This document shows positions 26,032 to 34,298 of a stretch of 64,000 nt of DNA, one piece after another. The stretch comes from Leptolyngbyaceae cyanobacterium. GTDB lineage: Bacteria; Cyanobacteriota; Cyanobacteriia; Cyanobacteriales; Aerosakkonemataceae. The position numbers and the translations under genes are program-made. Location: positions 1 through 64,000 of the forward strand of contig DATNQN010000075.1 in assembly GCA_036703985.1 (NCBI GenBank). Direction: 5' to 3'. The number at the start of each line of letters is the position of its first letter. The first letter of the stretch is position 1. The notes beneath the pieces were generated by a model. That model was not told the origin of the DNA. It saw only the letters and a program-made list of their open reading frames with translations, and ran no database searches.

Positions 26032-27699
26032 ATGGCACAGCAACAATTTAATTATAACCTGGTCAATAGCCTGCAATCAGCATTAAGTATACTGGAACTC
26101 GATAAAAACTCCCAGCTATACCAAGATGCCATCTCTGTTTGCAAACATCTAGCTAATCCCGGTTTTCGCATCGCCGTTTTTGGCCCTTTTAATTACGGCA
26201 AATCAACCTTAATTAACGCCATTTTGGGAAACCGCGCTTTACCAATTGATATCATTCCCACCACTGGCGCTGCTATTTACGTTAAATATGGCAACGAACT
26301 GCGAACAAAGATTGCCATGTTGGATGGTAGAGAAATCAATGAAAGCGGTACGGAAATCCTCAAAAAATTTGCTATTCTAGATGGCGATCGCAGAATGCGC
26401 GATGATGTCTCCTCAGTGCAAGTTTTCTGTCCCCATCCATTCCTGCAAAACGGCGTAGAACTGTTAGACTTACCAGGAACCAACGATAGAGAAGAACAAG
26501 ATAACTTAGTGCGCGACAAACTTCTCACCGCCGATTTAATCGTACAAGTATTAGATGGTCGTCAATTAATGACTTTAGGCGAACGAGAAAAACTGCGGGA
26601 TTGGTTACTAGATAGAAACATTAAAACGATCGTTTTTGTCGTCAATTTTCTCAATTTATTAGAACCAGAAGACCAAAAAGAAGTCTATAAACGTTTGCGT
26701 TTTCTCGCCGAAAGTTTTCGCGCCGATTTACCACCCAATATCAGTAATTTATACCGCGTAGATGCCCTACCTGCCTTGAGAGCCAGACTAAAAGGAGATG
26801 TCGCGGCAGCCCAAAGTAGCGGACTCGCTAGTTTAGAATCTGCATTGCAAAGTATTATAGCGTTCAACCAAGAAAAAATGGGAGATGTGCGTCTTCCTCG
26901 TTTAGCGACAATAGGCTCTCAAATCAAACAATTATTACAAGCAAAAATTCAACCTATTGCTGAAGAAGTAGACACTATTTCCAGTAAGCGAAAAGCCAAA
27001 ATTGAAATTCAACAAAAAGCCGAAAAACTAATTAAACAAGGTTTTACAACTAGCATTCTTGAATTTCGAGATTGGCTCAACGAGCAAACACTCTTATATC
27101 GCTATCAATCCGAAGCTACTTCTGCTCTGCAACAAAATCAATTTAACATATGGGAACAAGACTTTTTCAAACCAGCAGTTGAAAAGCACCGACAGGCAAT
27201 CGTAAAATGGATTAGCCAAGCTTGTGAGTTTTTCAATTATTCTCAACCTGAAGAATTATCAATTTCTTTTCCTGCTCACCCACAAGTAACTTTACCAAAT
27301 CAACCAACCAGTTCAGAAGGTTTAAGCGATACCGCACCCGTAGCAGTAGCCACTGGTTTAGGATGGGTGGCTGGTGGTCCGATTGGAGCCGCCGTGCTGG
27401 GTGGTGCAGCCTATATTCTGAATAAAAATATAGGCAAAGATAAACAACAATCTTCAGGAGAAGCATATCGCGATCGAGTTGCTCAAATTTATTCCGATGC
27501 TGCCAAAGATTATCTAGTTCGTTTTAGTAATGAAGCTCTATCACCCCTACGCCAATATGAAGAAAAAGCCGCCAAAGTAATTAATTTTCAAATACCAGAA
27601 GAGCCATCAGAACTTGTTAACAAACGCTCTCAACTCAATTTACTAAATGGTTGTCTGGAAAATCTCGATCGAGAATTACACTCTATTAATGCCAATTAA
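26032..27699 (+). CDS. Dynamin family GTPase 3 (555 aa)
   Basis: The N-terminal GTPase domain has G1 GPFNYGKST at about residues 51-59, a switch Thr in IIPTTGAAIYV, G3 DLPGTND near 150 and VNFLNLLE in place of the usual G4. Helical stalk regions follow (about 285-400). A short Gly/Ala-rich hydrophobic segment near 440-470 (ATGLGWVAGGPIGAAVLGGA) could insert in membranes. It is shorter than and distant from the two tandem dynamins. Its G4 lacks the Asp seen in NAWD, so nucleotide specificity may be relaxed. Confidence 0.88.
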   Translation: MAQQQFNYNLVNSLQSALSILELDKNSQLYQDAISVCKHLANPGFRIAVFGPFNYGKSTLINAILGNRALPIDIIPTTGAAIYVKYGNELRTKIAMLDGREINESGTEILKKFAILDGDRRMRDDVSSVQVFCPHPFLQNGVELLDLPGTNDREEQDNLVRDKLLTADLIVQVLDGRQLMTLGEREKLRDWLLDRNIKTIVFVVNFLNLLEPEDQKEVYKRLRFLAESFRADLPPNISNLYRVDALPALRARLKGDVAAAQSSGLASLESALQSIIAFNQEKMGDVRLPRLATIGSQIKQLLQAKIQPIAEEVDTISSKRKAKIEIQQKAEKLIKQGFTTSILEFRDWLNEQTLLYRYQSEATSALQQNQFNIWEQDFFKPAVEKHRQAIVKWISQACEFFNYSQPEELSISFPAHPQVTLPNQPTSSEGLSDTAPVAVATGLGWVAGGPIGAAVLGGAAYILNKNIGKDKQQSSGEAYRDRVAQIYSDAAKDYLVRFSNEALSPLRQYEEKAAKVINFQIPEEPSELVNKRSQLNLLNGCLENLDRELHSINAN

Positions 27700-27871
27700 C
27701 TTTCATCGTTAAAAATTTATAGGCTGTAGGGTGGATAGTGCCTATTTCTAAGGTTTTTGTTCTTTTTAAAGCATTTTCTAGCACTGCCTACCCGACGAAA
27801 ATGTTTGTTGCGAACATTAGCAGACCAACTCAAAAAACTTCATATGTTAACAGTTTAATCTTCTCTTTAAT

Positions 27872-27887
27872 TGTGACGTAAATCACA
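27872..27887. promoter_or_regulatory. CRP-type palindrome (TGTGA-N6-TCACA)
   Basis: The site reads TGTGACGTAAATCACA, a perfect match to the consensus bound by CRP-family regulators such as cyanobacterial SYCRP1. It lies 167 bp before the 72-aa gene at 28054. Several further AATCAC half-sites follow (about 27925-28000). A working promoter was not identified. Confidence 0.55.
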
Positions 27888-28053
27888 TAATAATATTAAT
27901 TATATCACTTGTATTGCCAATTTAAATCACTGTTTTTAAATACTTAAATCACCCATTTATTAAGATATTTATCACATTAAATTTCAGTTCCTAATCACAA
28001 AATTAGGCTGGAAAACATTTCATATTAAAAGCAGCGATTTCAACTAATAAACG

Positions 28054-28272
28054 ATGCGATTTCAAATTTGTCCTCTTCAATACTCAATTGCAGAACTATT
28101 TGCACAAGCTAGTAGTTCAGGACGTATTACCCTTGCCGATAGATATGGATTGATGGCTATACTCTTACAAGACTGCATTTCTGAAGAAGAAATAAATGCA
28201 ATCGATCGATTGCTTTACGGTATACGTCGTGGATGGGTGAAAATTGTCGATGAAATCTCTTATGTACTGTAA
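28054..28272 (+). CDS. Conserved small cyanobacterial protein (72 aa)
   Basis: The sequence starts RFQICPLQYSIAELFAQASSSG, continues ITLADRYGLMAILLQDCISEEEI and ends LYGIRRGWVKIVDEISYVL. It is a compact helical protein without membrane segments, of a type I have seen as a cyanobacterial hypothetical. The initiating ATG is clear, although the Shine-Dalgarno sequence is weak. The 354-bp upstream spacer holds a CRP-type palindrome and AT-rich repeats, so it may be regulated by cAMP signalling. The function is unknown. Confidence 0.7.
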   Translation: MRFQICPLQYSIAELFAQASSSGRITLADRYGLMAILLQDCISEEEINAIDRLLYGIRRGWVKIVDEISYVL

Positions 28273-28309
28273 ATGCTAAGTACTGCAATATCCTTTAAAA
28301 AAATTACTT

Positions 28310-29893
28310 TTACTTACACCCAGAAGCCTTTGGTTTCCAAACATCTAGTTTCCACTGGTTCGCCAGCATATCTACAGGCAAAGTTTCTTGATATTCGTAG
28401 AATTCTTTTAATACCTTTTCTGGATAAGGTAAAATGTTTTGTGTCAAAATTAGCAGGTCGTATTTTTGATTTTTTAAAGATTCATCAACTTCTTGGATAA
28501 ATTGCTCGTGTCTTTGCTTTACTCTCTTATTCCACGGCAATGGTGAATTTAAAATCTGCCCTTCCGAACCTACTATAAAATATTCTGAGTGTCCCGAATC
28601 ATAAACTTTCTTACCTTGTTCGGTGAGAATAGGCGCAATAGCTGGCGAATTCATAATATTTTGATGCTGTGAAACTAAAGCAACTACTTTCTTCCATTGG
28701 TTACTACTTTCATTCGTTAGGTTTGATTCGGGAAATACAAACAGTAAATTAAGAGAAATGATCGATAAACATACCACTAACGCTTTAGGAGGTAATTGTT
28801 TTAATATTCGCAAACCTACAATAATCAAAAAAGGCGAAATCAAATGATAGGTGTATCCCATCCAGCTACCAGTAAATTGTCCTAGTTTAAAGTAAAAAGC
28901 AAGTAATGACAATATCAGGCAAAACGCAAAATAATCAAAATCAAACCTTAAAAGTGGCTTTCTAATATCGAACAAGTTTACTTTCGTGAATTTGCCTAAA
29001 CTTTGAATACCCTTATTTTTGGAAAAAGATTTAATAAAAGCTATGCTAATCAGCAACTTAACTGCTAGTAATACTACCATTATTCCCAAATTCTGAGCTA
29101 TATAATTACTTAGTTGCCCAAGAGCATACTCAAATCCAGTCCCAGCTAGTCTGATATTTAAATATACAAAAATCGTGTTGTTAAAATAAGTTTCAAAAAT
29201 ATAATTAAGTAACAGCACGGTAACTGCTAAATAGATGAATGATAATAGGCTATATTTAATGGCTTTTTTCTTTGACTTAAATATAAAAATATAAGTTGCT
29301 ACGTAGGCAATTGATAAGACAAAGTATGGCTTTGTTATAAATGCCAATATGCCCAAAAATAAACTAACTATTAAACTTTTATAAGAAAAGTGATATCGCC
29401 AAGGAATTACTATACTACATAAAAACAAGAACAATCCCAATGTATCTGGTCTAATTACGAAATTGTGGCCTAAAAGTAGATGCCAGTAGAAAACTAAGGC
29501 TCCTACAGATGCTAGAATTAATGTAAATTTCATCTGGCGCATTACCCAAAATAAAACCAAGCAGGATGCTAGATTAAAAAATGAAGAAACTGCTCGGTGA
29601 ACGGTAATAGTACCGCCAAATAATTTGGCAAATGGGTAAACAACTAATGGATAAAAGATCCCGTAAATATTTGTGTATTCTGGTTGATAAACTAAATCAT
29701 AAGGATTACCACCTTTGACGAGCAAATTCGTGCTAAGTAAAAGCGCTCCTTCCCTATATTCAAGAGGGAAAGGGTAAAAAGTCATTTGGAAATGAAAGAT
29801 GGCTAATCTTAGGAATAATATGCTAAAAATTAGTAAAATGACGTAATTTAAAATTTGGTTGGTGTTTCGCTTGATAAATGGGGCGATCGGCAT
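28310..29893 (-). CDS. GT-C fold membrane glycosyltransferase-like protein (527 aa)
   Basis: About ten to twelve hydrophobic helices lie in the first 400 residues, followed by a soluble C-terminal region (about 400-527). The first extracytoplasmic loop has PLEYREGALLLSTNLLVKGG, the location of the catalytic acidic residue in ArnT/PMT-like GT-C enzymes, and FVIRPDTLGLFLFLCS follows later. Such enzymes transfer sugars from polyprenyl-phosphate donors to lipid or protein acceptors on the outer face of the inner membrane. Donor and acceptor cannot be told. The gene is monocistronic, convergent with the small gene at 28054. Confidence 0.75.
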   Translation of the reverse strand: MPIAPFIKRNTNQILNYVILLIFSILFLRLAIFHFQMTFYPFPLEYREGALLLSTNLLVKGGNPYDLVYQPEYTNIYGIFYPLVVYPFAKLFGGTITVHRAVSSFFNLASCLVLFWVMRQMKFTLILASVGALVFYWHLLLGHNFVIRPDTLGLFLFLCSIVIPWRYHFSYKSLIVSLFLGILAFITKPYFVLSIAYVATYIFIFKSKKKAIKYSLLSFIYLAVTVLLLNYIFETYFNNTIFVYLNIRLAGTGFEYALGQLSNYIAQNLGIMVVLLAVKLLISIAFIKSFSKNKGIQSLGKFTKVNLFDIRKPLLRFDFDYFAFCLILSLLAFYFKLGQFTGSWMGYTYHLISPFLIIVGLRILKQLPPKALVVCLSIISLNLLFVFPESNLTNESSNQWKKVVALVSQHQNIMNSPAIAPILTEQGKKVYDSGHSEYFIVGSEGQILNSPLPWNKRVKQRHEQFIQEVDESLKNQKYDLLILTQNILPYPEKVLKEFYEYQETLPVDMLANQWKLDVWKPKASGCK

Positions 29894-30038
29894 TTTTATT
29901 TGTGATAGTGAACATTTAGTTTAACCTAGATCTTAGCGCTTCTTTGTGGAGAGTTACCGTATGCGATCGCATTATTAACATATCAGGTGAATAGAGCATG
30001 AAATGAAACTGTATCGTAAGTACTGCTTGATGCTCTTT

Positions 30039-30755
30039 TTATCCTTGCCGTTCTCTTAATCGCTGGACAAAACTTTCATGTTCCTCCGAATTAATTCCAG
30101 CTTGCAAAATAGCCAACACTTGCTGCATATTTCCTTCTAACATCGCAGCCACATCTAACCACAATCCCGGAAATACCACTGAGCAAATCACCCCTTGCTC
30201 ATTAGATATTAACGAAACATAATCCCCCTCTTGCAACCTAAACCAATCAATTTTTTGGTCAAATACCTGCCAAACAATGTATTCCTGTACCCCATTCCGG
30301 CGATAGGCACGTTTTTTATCGCCAAGATCGATCGCTGCACTACTCGCCGCAATTTCTACGATCAATTCTGGCGCTCCCTCCAAGTATCCATCTTCGCTCA
30401 AAGTTGAGTTACCGCCACTTTCTTGACTGATTAATAATACCCCATCCGGTTGCGGTTCGTTGTCAATATCCAATCGTACTGTTGGTTCAATTCCCATTTC
30501 TACTTGGGGTGTTGCAGCTTGATAAACTCCCAACCAAGTGATTAAGCATCCGTGCGGTTTGGCATGGGGTCTAAAACGTAATGGTGATGCCATATAAACA
30601 ACTCCTTCAATTAGTTCGGCTTTTCTGATTTCTGGCATAGCGCTGTAACGGCGCTCGAATTCAGGACGAATTAATCGATCGCCATTTTCCAGAGGTGGCA
30701 AATGTTGAGGAGTTGTCAGCTGAGAAACCATTGATTTAGGCAGTGAAGAAGTCAT
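30039..30755 (-). CDS. Uma2 family endonuclease-like protein (238 aa)
   Basis: This is the long Uma2 form: LPPLENGDRLIRPEFERRYSAM at the N-terminus, then IRKAELIEGVVYMASPL, PQPDGVLLI near residue 98, PELIVEIAASSAAIDLGDKK near 128 and VQEYIVWQVFDQKIDWF near 150. The P-D-G-V and E-L-I-V-E-I segments hold the predicted active-site acids. It is not a close copy of the other Uma2 genes here. The C-terminal tail has an acidic, probably helical stretch. Its role is unsettled, as for the family. Confidence 0.9.
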   Translation of the reverse strand: MTSSLPKSMVSQLTTPQHLPPLENGDRLIRPEFERRYSAMPEIRKAELIEGVVYMASPLRFRPHAKPHGCLITWLGVYQAATPQVEMGIEPTVRLDIDNEPQPDGVLLISQESGGNSTLSEDGYLEGAPELIVEIAASSAAIDLGDKKRAYRRNGVQEYIVWQVFDQKIDWFRLQEGDYVSLISNEQGVICSVVFPGLWLDVAAMLEGNMQQVLAILQAGINSEEHESFVQRLRERQG

Positions 30756-30860
30756 CGTAGCAGCCTCATTATTTTAGAGAGAATTAAGGTAGGCTTTTGC
30801 TACCGTATCATTATTCTAGCGATCGCACGGATTAACATCTCCCCGCACCAAACGTTCTTC

Positions 30861-31107
30861 TCAGTAATTCCATTGGTTAAGGATGACAAACTGATTTTCC
30901 AGGGCATAGTTAGCATTTAATATAAAGCTGTCGTCGCCAAGGGTGCGATCGCGTAGCGTGTGCGTCAAGCACGTATCGCGCCACTAAATACTGCCAGTTT
31001 TCCACCTCTGTTGTATTTTGCAGAGATTGAATAATGGTGCTGACGAGTGCGAGGCGATCGCTGACAGACAACTTGCCAACTTCTTCTTTGAGTTCTTGCA
31101 GCGACAT
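30861..31107 (-). pseudogene. Degraded small gene(s) interrupted by a dispersed repeat
   Basis: From ATG 31107 the frame encodes SLQELKEEVGKLSVSDRLAL and VSTIIQSLQN, the N-terminus of a common small cyanobacterial antitoxin-like family. After about residue 43 the frame enters a copy of the GCGTAGCGTGTGCG...CACGTATCGCG repeat (about 30944-30980) and soon stops at 30910. In another frame, 30861-30945 reads LGDDSFILNANYALENQFV and ILNQWNY, which looks like the end of a second coding segment. I read this as a rearranged remnant. Confidence 0.55.
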
Positions 31108-31172
31108 AGAGTTACTCCAACATCTGCTGGTATACCAATTCTAGTATGTGCGATCGCAACTTACTTTAAGCT

Positions 31173-32189
31173 CTAATTCTGAAAATCATTCCAACTCTTA
31201 CCATCCAAAAAATTAGCTAAATCCTGAGAATTTTGGCAGTCGAGCGCAATATTCCAAAAATATTTCCTTGAACCAAACATTCCACCAGGACTTGTCTTTT
31301 CAAAACAAGTAGGTTTACCATTAGTCAACAAAAACACCTGCAACGGTAGAGTTTTATTTTCATTAATTCTAAACTCAAAACGACGAATAGCTTCCCTTGC
31401 TTCCTCAATTAAAACTTGTTCTGTTTCCCCGCTATTATTCCACTTCACATTTCCTTCCCCTAGTTCCTGCTGAATCGAAACAACCCCTCTCACTTCAAAT
31501 ATTTTCGTAACTTTCTTATTTGCATAAGGAGCTAAATACTTAGCCCTTCTGTGACTGCGTGAACCACCTGTATCTGGGCACAGATAAACATTTTCTTCTA
31601 TTTCGTGATACAAACCTGCACAGTTAACAATTTCTAATAAATATTTCCATCTTGGCAAAACGTTCTTTGTATCCAAGTAAATTTCAAACTCATCGATTAC
31701 TTTTTTAAATGATTCTGAAGAACGCACACTCTTTAATTGTTTGAGTAATTCTTCAAATGAAATAGGTTGTAGAATAACTCGCTCTTCTTCCCACGCTTTT
31801 TTAATTTGCTCCGCAAACTGCGTTTCTGGTTCATCAGTTTCAAAATTAGATAGCAGGAACAGAATTTTATCTTGAGTTTCTTGTTGAAATCCTTTTATAT
31901 GCTCATAAGTTTGCTTTTCATAAAACCAGTTAGTTAGCTTAGTTTCAAAGAAAATAGTAAACGACCTTTGAGTTATTGCTAAATCAGGAATGCTTTTTCT
32001 TTGTTTTGTCTGTTGTAAAAAATTTAACCCTACCGTTAAATTAGTACCTGATGGCAATAAAGCTCCTAATACTTCTTCAAAACTTTTAGGATTTTCTTCA
32101 TAAAGCATTTTAAAAATTAGTCCGCAATAGTTAGTAAGTGAGTTTTCGCCACTGCGATAATCAGTAAACAAAGATATCGGTCTACTCAT
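31173..32189 (-). CDS. PD-(D/E)XK nuclease-like protein (338 aa)
   Basis: The N-terminal region carries a plausible restriction-like fold: E15 in SGENSLTN, D69 in KSIPDL, then a hydrophobic strand and E82-x-K84 in FFETKLTNWF. This Asp...Glu-x-Lys pattern is the PD-(D/E)XK catalytic core. The following LFLLSNFETDEPE and long middle region are unassigned; the C-terminal part is beta-rich (FFKRG-like strands are absent). It starts 38 bp after the stop of the acidic gene at 32228 on the same strand, so the two are probably co-transcribed. A defence or DNA-processing role is inference. Confidence 0.65.
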   Translation of the reverse strand: MSRPISLFTDYRSGENSLTNYCGLIFKMLYEENPKSFEEVLGALLPSGTNLTVGLNFLQQTKQRKSIPDLAITQRSFTIFFETKLTNWFYEKQTYEHIKGFQQETQDKILFLLSNFETDEPETQFAEQIKKAWEEERVILQPISFEELLKQLKSVRSSESFKKVIDEFEIYLDTKNVLPRWKYLLEIVNCAGLYHEIEENVYLCPDTGGSRSHRRAKYLAPYANKKVTKIFEVRGVVSIQQELGEGNVKWNNSGETEQVLIEEAREAIRRFEFRINENKTLPLQVFLLTNGKPTCFEKTSPGGMFGSRKYFWNIALDCQNSQDLANFLDGKSWNDFQN

Positions 32190-32227
32190 TGATTTGTTCC
32201 TTATCCTTTAACTAAGTTTTCCCTTGC

Positions 32228-33079
32228 TTAATCAGCCGCGTCAATTTGCTGAATAAATTCATAAATATCAGCGAGATATTTTTCTTCTCTTCCTGCTATT
32301 TCATTTTTAATCTTTTCCAAAGCCTCTCTAATCGCATCTGATATAAATTGGGAATGCTGACGTTTTTGTTGGGCAAAAATTTGCAATACAGAACTATTAT
32401 TATTGGACAGCGAAGGTGCGATCGCAATAAAATCATGAATAGTTTCTTTTATTGTAATAATATCTTCTGCTTCTGTTTCTTCTGATTCCAAGTCGTCTAG
32501 ACAATAGTTAAGAATCCTAAGCTCATTCTGAGGACTTATTTCGCAAGTAAACCTCATCTCCGAGTTGGGATATCCAAGATAAGGATAAGGATCTTCAAAT
32601 TGCAAGAGTAATGTGTAATCAAACCAACATTGTTCCTTTCGCCATCCTGCTACCAAACTTGCTAACCAATCATCGTGAGTTTTAGGCAATAACTTTAAAT
32701 CCTCAATATCTATATAATCCTCTTTGCATTCCTGAAAATCCCAAAAAGCTTCCATATTAGAATCGAAGGGAACTTTCCAGCCGTCATTAGTTAACAATTT
32801 CTCAAAAGCTGGAACAATATCGTGACTCATTGCACCTTCAAAAAGGCGATCGTAATATTCTGACCACGCATAATTTTTACTTATTTCATATTCTTCTCCA
32901 GTCTCTTCATCTGGTTTAAAAAATTTCAATTCCCCATCATTTCCAGCTTCGACAAAAGCTACTGCATAACCAGGATCGGGACTTTCCCCTCTAACTATAA
33001 TGCGGGGTATTCCATAACTACCATCAATATAAGAGAAACTTTTTTTAGGCTGTGTTTTTTTCTTTTTACTTTTAGCCAT
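32228..33079 (-). CDS. Acidic hypothetical protein paired with the nuclease-like gene (283 aa)
   Basis: After a Lys-rich start (AKSKKKKTQPKKS) the protein is strongly acidic (KPDEETGEEYEISKN; DDLESEETEAEDI). It has aromatic-rich segments (WRKEQCWFDYTLLLQFEDPYP) and a C-terminal helical region (FISDAIREALEKIKNEIAG). I see no catalytic motif, membrane helix or known domain. It precedes the PD-(D/E)XK-like gene by 38 bp and follows the DUF29 gene by about 80 bp in the same direction, so it may be the first gene of a two-gene system. Confidence 0.6.
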   Translation of the reverse strand: MAKSKKKKTQPKKSFSYIDGSYGIPRIIVRGESPDPGYAVAFVEAGNDGELKFFKPDEETGEEYEISKNYAWSEYYDRLFEGAMSHDIVPAFEKLLTNDGWKVPFDSNMEAFWDFQECKEDYIDIEDLKLLPKTHDDWLASLVAGWRKEQCWFDYTLLLQFEDPYPYLGYPNSEMRFTCEISPQNELRILNYCLDDLESEETEAEDIITIKETIHDFIAIAPSLSNNNSSVLQIFAQQKRQHSQFISDAIREALEKIKNEIAGREEKYLADIYEFIQQIDAAD

Positions 33080-33158
33080 TTTTGTCTGATTAGTTGTTTG
33101 ATTAATACTAATGTACTACAATATTATTGTTGAGTCAAGTTGGTGTGATTAGACTCGC

Positions 33159-33611
33159 TTAATCCAACAAACTAGATTTCAAAGTTTCTTCTAAAGTAAA
33201 AGGTGACTCTTTAGGGAAAAAGTTTAACTTAATTCCTGTTTCCTCCGATGCTTTCAAACGTGCTTTTTGATAACAATCATCAAACAATTCGGAAATAAGA
33301 GGTTGCAAACTGGGACTATCTTCTAGTAATCCTTCAATACAAATACGCTGTTCGCTGATGGTGCTACGCCAACTTTCACTCCGTTTTTCCGGCTGATATT
33401 GCCACTTTAACAAGTGCATTAAAAGCACAACCAAACGGCTTTTCAACTCGCGCTTCTCACTTCTGCCCATACTTTCAATTTCTTCTATTAAATTAGGAAT
33501 ATCTATTTCATTAAATTTACCTTCTTTTAACTGTTGAGCAGTAGCTTGAATCCACAGATAAAAATCGCGATCGTAGAGACTTTTTGGAGTTGCGATCGAC
33601 CCTTGGTTCAT
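33159..33611 (-). CDS. DUF29 family protein
   Basis: This 150-aa helical protein matches DUF29: YDRDFYLWIQATAQQLKEGKF near residue 13, IDIPNLIEEIESMGRSEKRE near 37, LLMHLLKWQYQPEKRSESWR near 66 and FFPKESPFTLEETL near the end. The family is very common in cyanobacteria, often near TA or mobile genes, and its function is not established. Length and motif order are normal and the frame is intact. It lies upstream of the acidic/nuclease-like pair and downstream of hicAB. Confidence 0.93.
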   Translation of the reverse strand: MNQGSIATPKSLYDRDFYLWIQATAQQLKEGKFNEIDIPNLIEEIESMGRSEKRELKSRLVVLLMHLLKWQYQPEKRSESWRSTISEQRICIEGLLEDSPSLQPLISELFDDCYQKARLKASEETGIKLNFFPKESPFTLEETLKSSLLD

Positions 33612-33659
33612 ACCTAATCTCCTTCTAATTTAGACTATGGCAAAAATGGTAAATTCCGT

Positions 33660-33899
33660 TCACCCTAAAAGGTTTACGATCTCCTCATCGGTAAACCCAA
33701 ATTGCCTAAAAATTCGCAACACATAAGCAGGTGACATCTCCCCCGCACCCATATCAATAGGAACAACTCTCTGCATCTCGCCAAATTCACGAACATATAA
33801 ACAATGATCGCCTTTTCCCTCTCTATAGAATATGCAGCCATTTTTCTCCAAAATCTTGATTAACTGCCTCGGTTTAAGGGAAGGTATATTTTTAGGCAT
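33660..33899 (-). CDS. hicA: HicA family toxin
   Basis: HicA is a small mRNA interferase that arrests translation. This 79-aa protein has the dsRBD-like HicA layout: LKPRQLIKILEKNGCIFYRE, then GKGDHCLYV with the catalytic His, and a beta strand QRVVPIDMG followed by a C-terminal helix LRIFRQFGFTDEEIVNLL. The catalytic His is present, so it is likely active. It overlaps the upstream antitoxin gene by 8 bp. Order is antitoxin then toxin, the less common arrangement for this family. Confidence 0.92.
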   Translation of the reverse strand: MPKNIPSLKPRQLIKILEKNGCIFYREGKGDHCLYVREFGEMQRVVPIDMGAGEMSPAYVLRIFRQFGFTDEEIVNLLG

Positions 33900-34158
33900 A
33901 AACTTTCCTTAATTCATAAATATCTGAACTAATATCCTCGCCCTCAACCGTCAAAAACTCATGCAATTCTTCTATAGAAATCGGAGCGCTATAAACATTT
34001 GTTCCTGTTTCATAAACCTCTTGAAAAGACTCTATAGCCTCCTTAAGCTTGCTAATAGAATCTTCTGGATTACTTCCTTGTCCTACTAATCCATTCTCTA
34101 AGCACAAAGACACCCAATAACCCGCACTTTGCCTGAGTACCACTGTGTAAAATTCCAT
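33892..34158 (-). CDS. hicB: HicB family antitoxin
   Basis: I place the start at ATG 34158 (MEFYTVVLRQSAGYWVSLCL), preceded by AGGTGA 7 nt upstream. A longer open frame to 34263 exists, but its extra residues (PQRRRGRREKRE) are the translation of a common intergenic repeat. The 88-aa protein has the HicB fold: QSAGYWVSLCLENGLVGQG, then NPEDSISKLKEAIESFQEVY. The C-terminal part (LTVEGEDISSDIYELRKVYA) probably wraps the toxin. It is distinct from the orphan hicB at 5761. Confidence 0.88.
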   Translation of the reverse strand: MEFYTVVLRQSAGYWVSLCLENGLVGQGSNPEDSISKLKEAIESFQEVYETGTNVYSAPISIEELHEFLTVEGEDISSDIYELRKVYA

Positions 34159-34264
34159 TGCTTCACCTGCTAACTCATCATGTAATACCAAATCCCCTAC
34201 CATTACCCCTTTTATTCTCTCCCTCTTCTCTCTGCGTCCTCTGCGCCTCTGCGGTTCGTTCAAA

Positions 34265-34292
34265 ATAAGGTGGGCAAAAAGCCCACCCTACC
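34265..34292. terminator. Hairpin between hicB and acnB
   Basis: AGGTGGGCAAAAAGCCCACCCT forms a short GC-rich hairpin (34267-34288) between the acnB stop and the start region of hicB, which are on the same strand. It lacks a clear T-run on the minus strand. It may end acnB transcription or reduce readthrough into hicBA. Confidence 0.45.
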
Positions 34293-34298
34293 ATCATT

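Noticed and set aside
28273-28500. 75-codon frame after the small gene at 28054
   Set aside because: It is the opposite-strand shadow of the end of the GT-C membrane protein gene.
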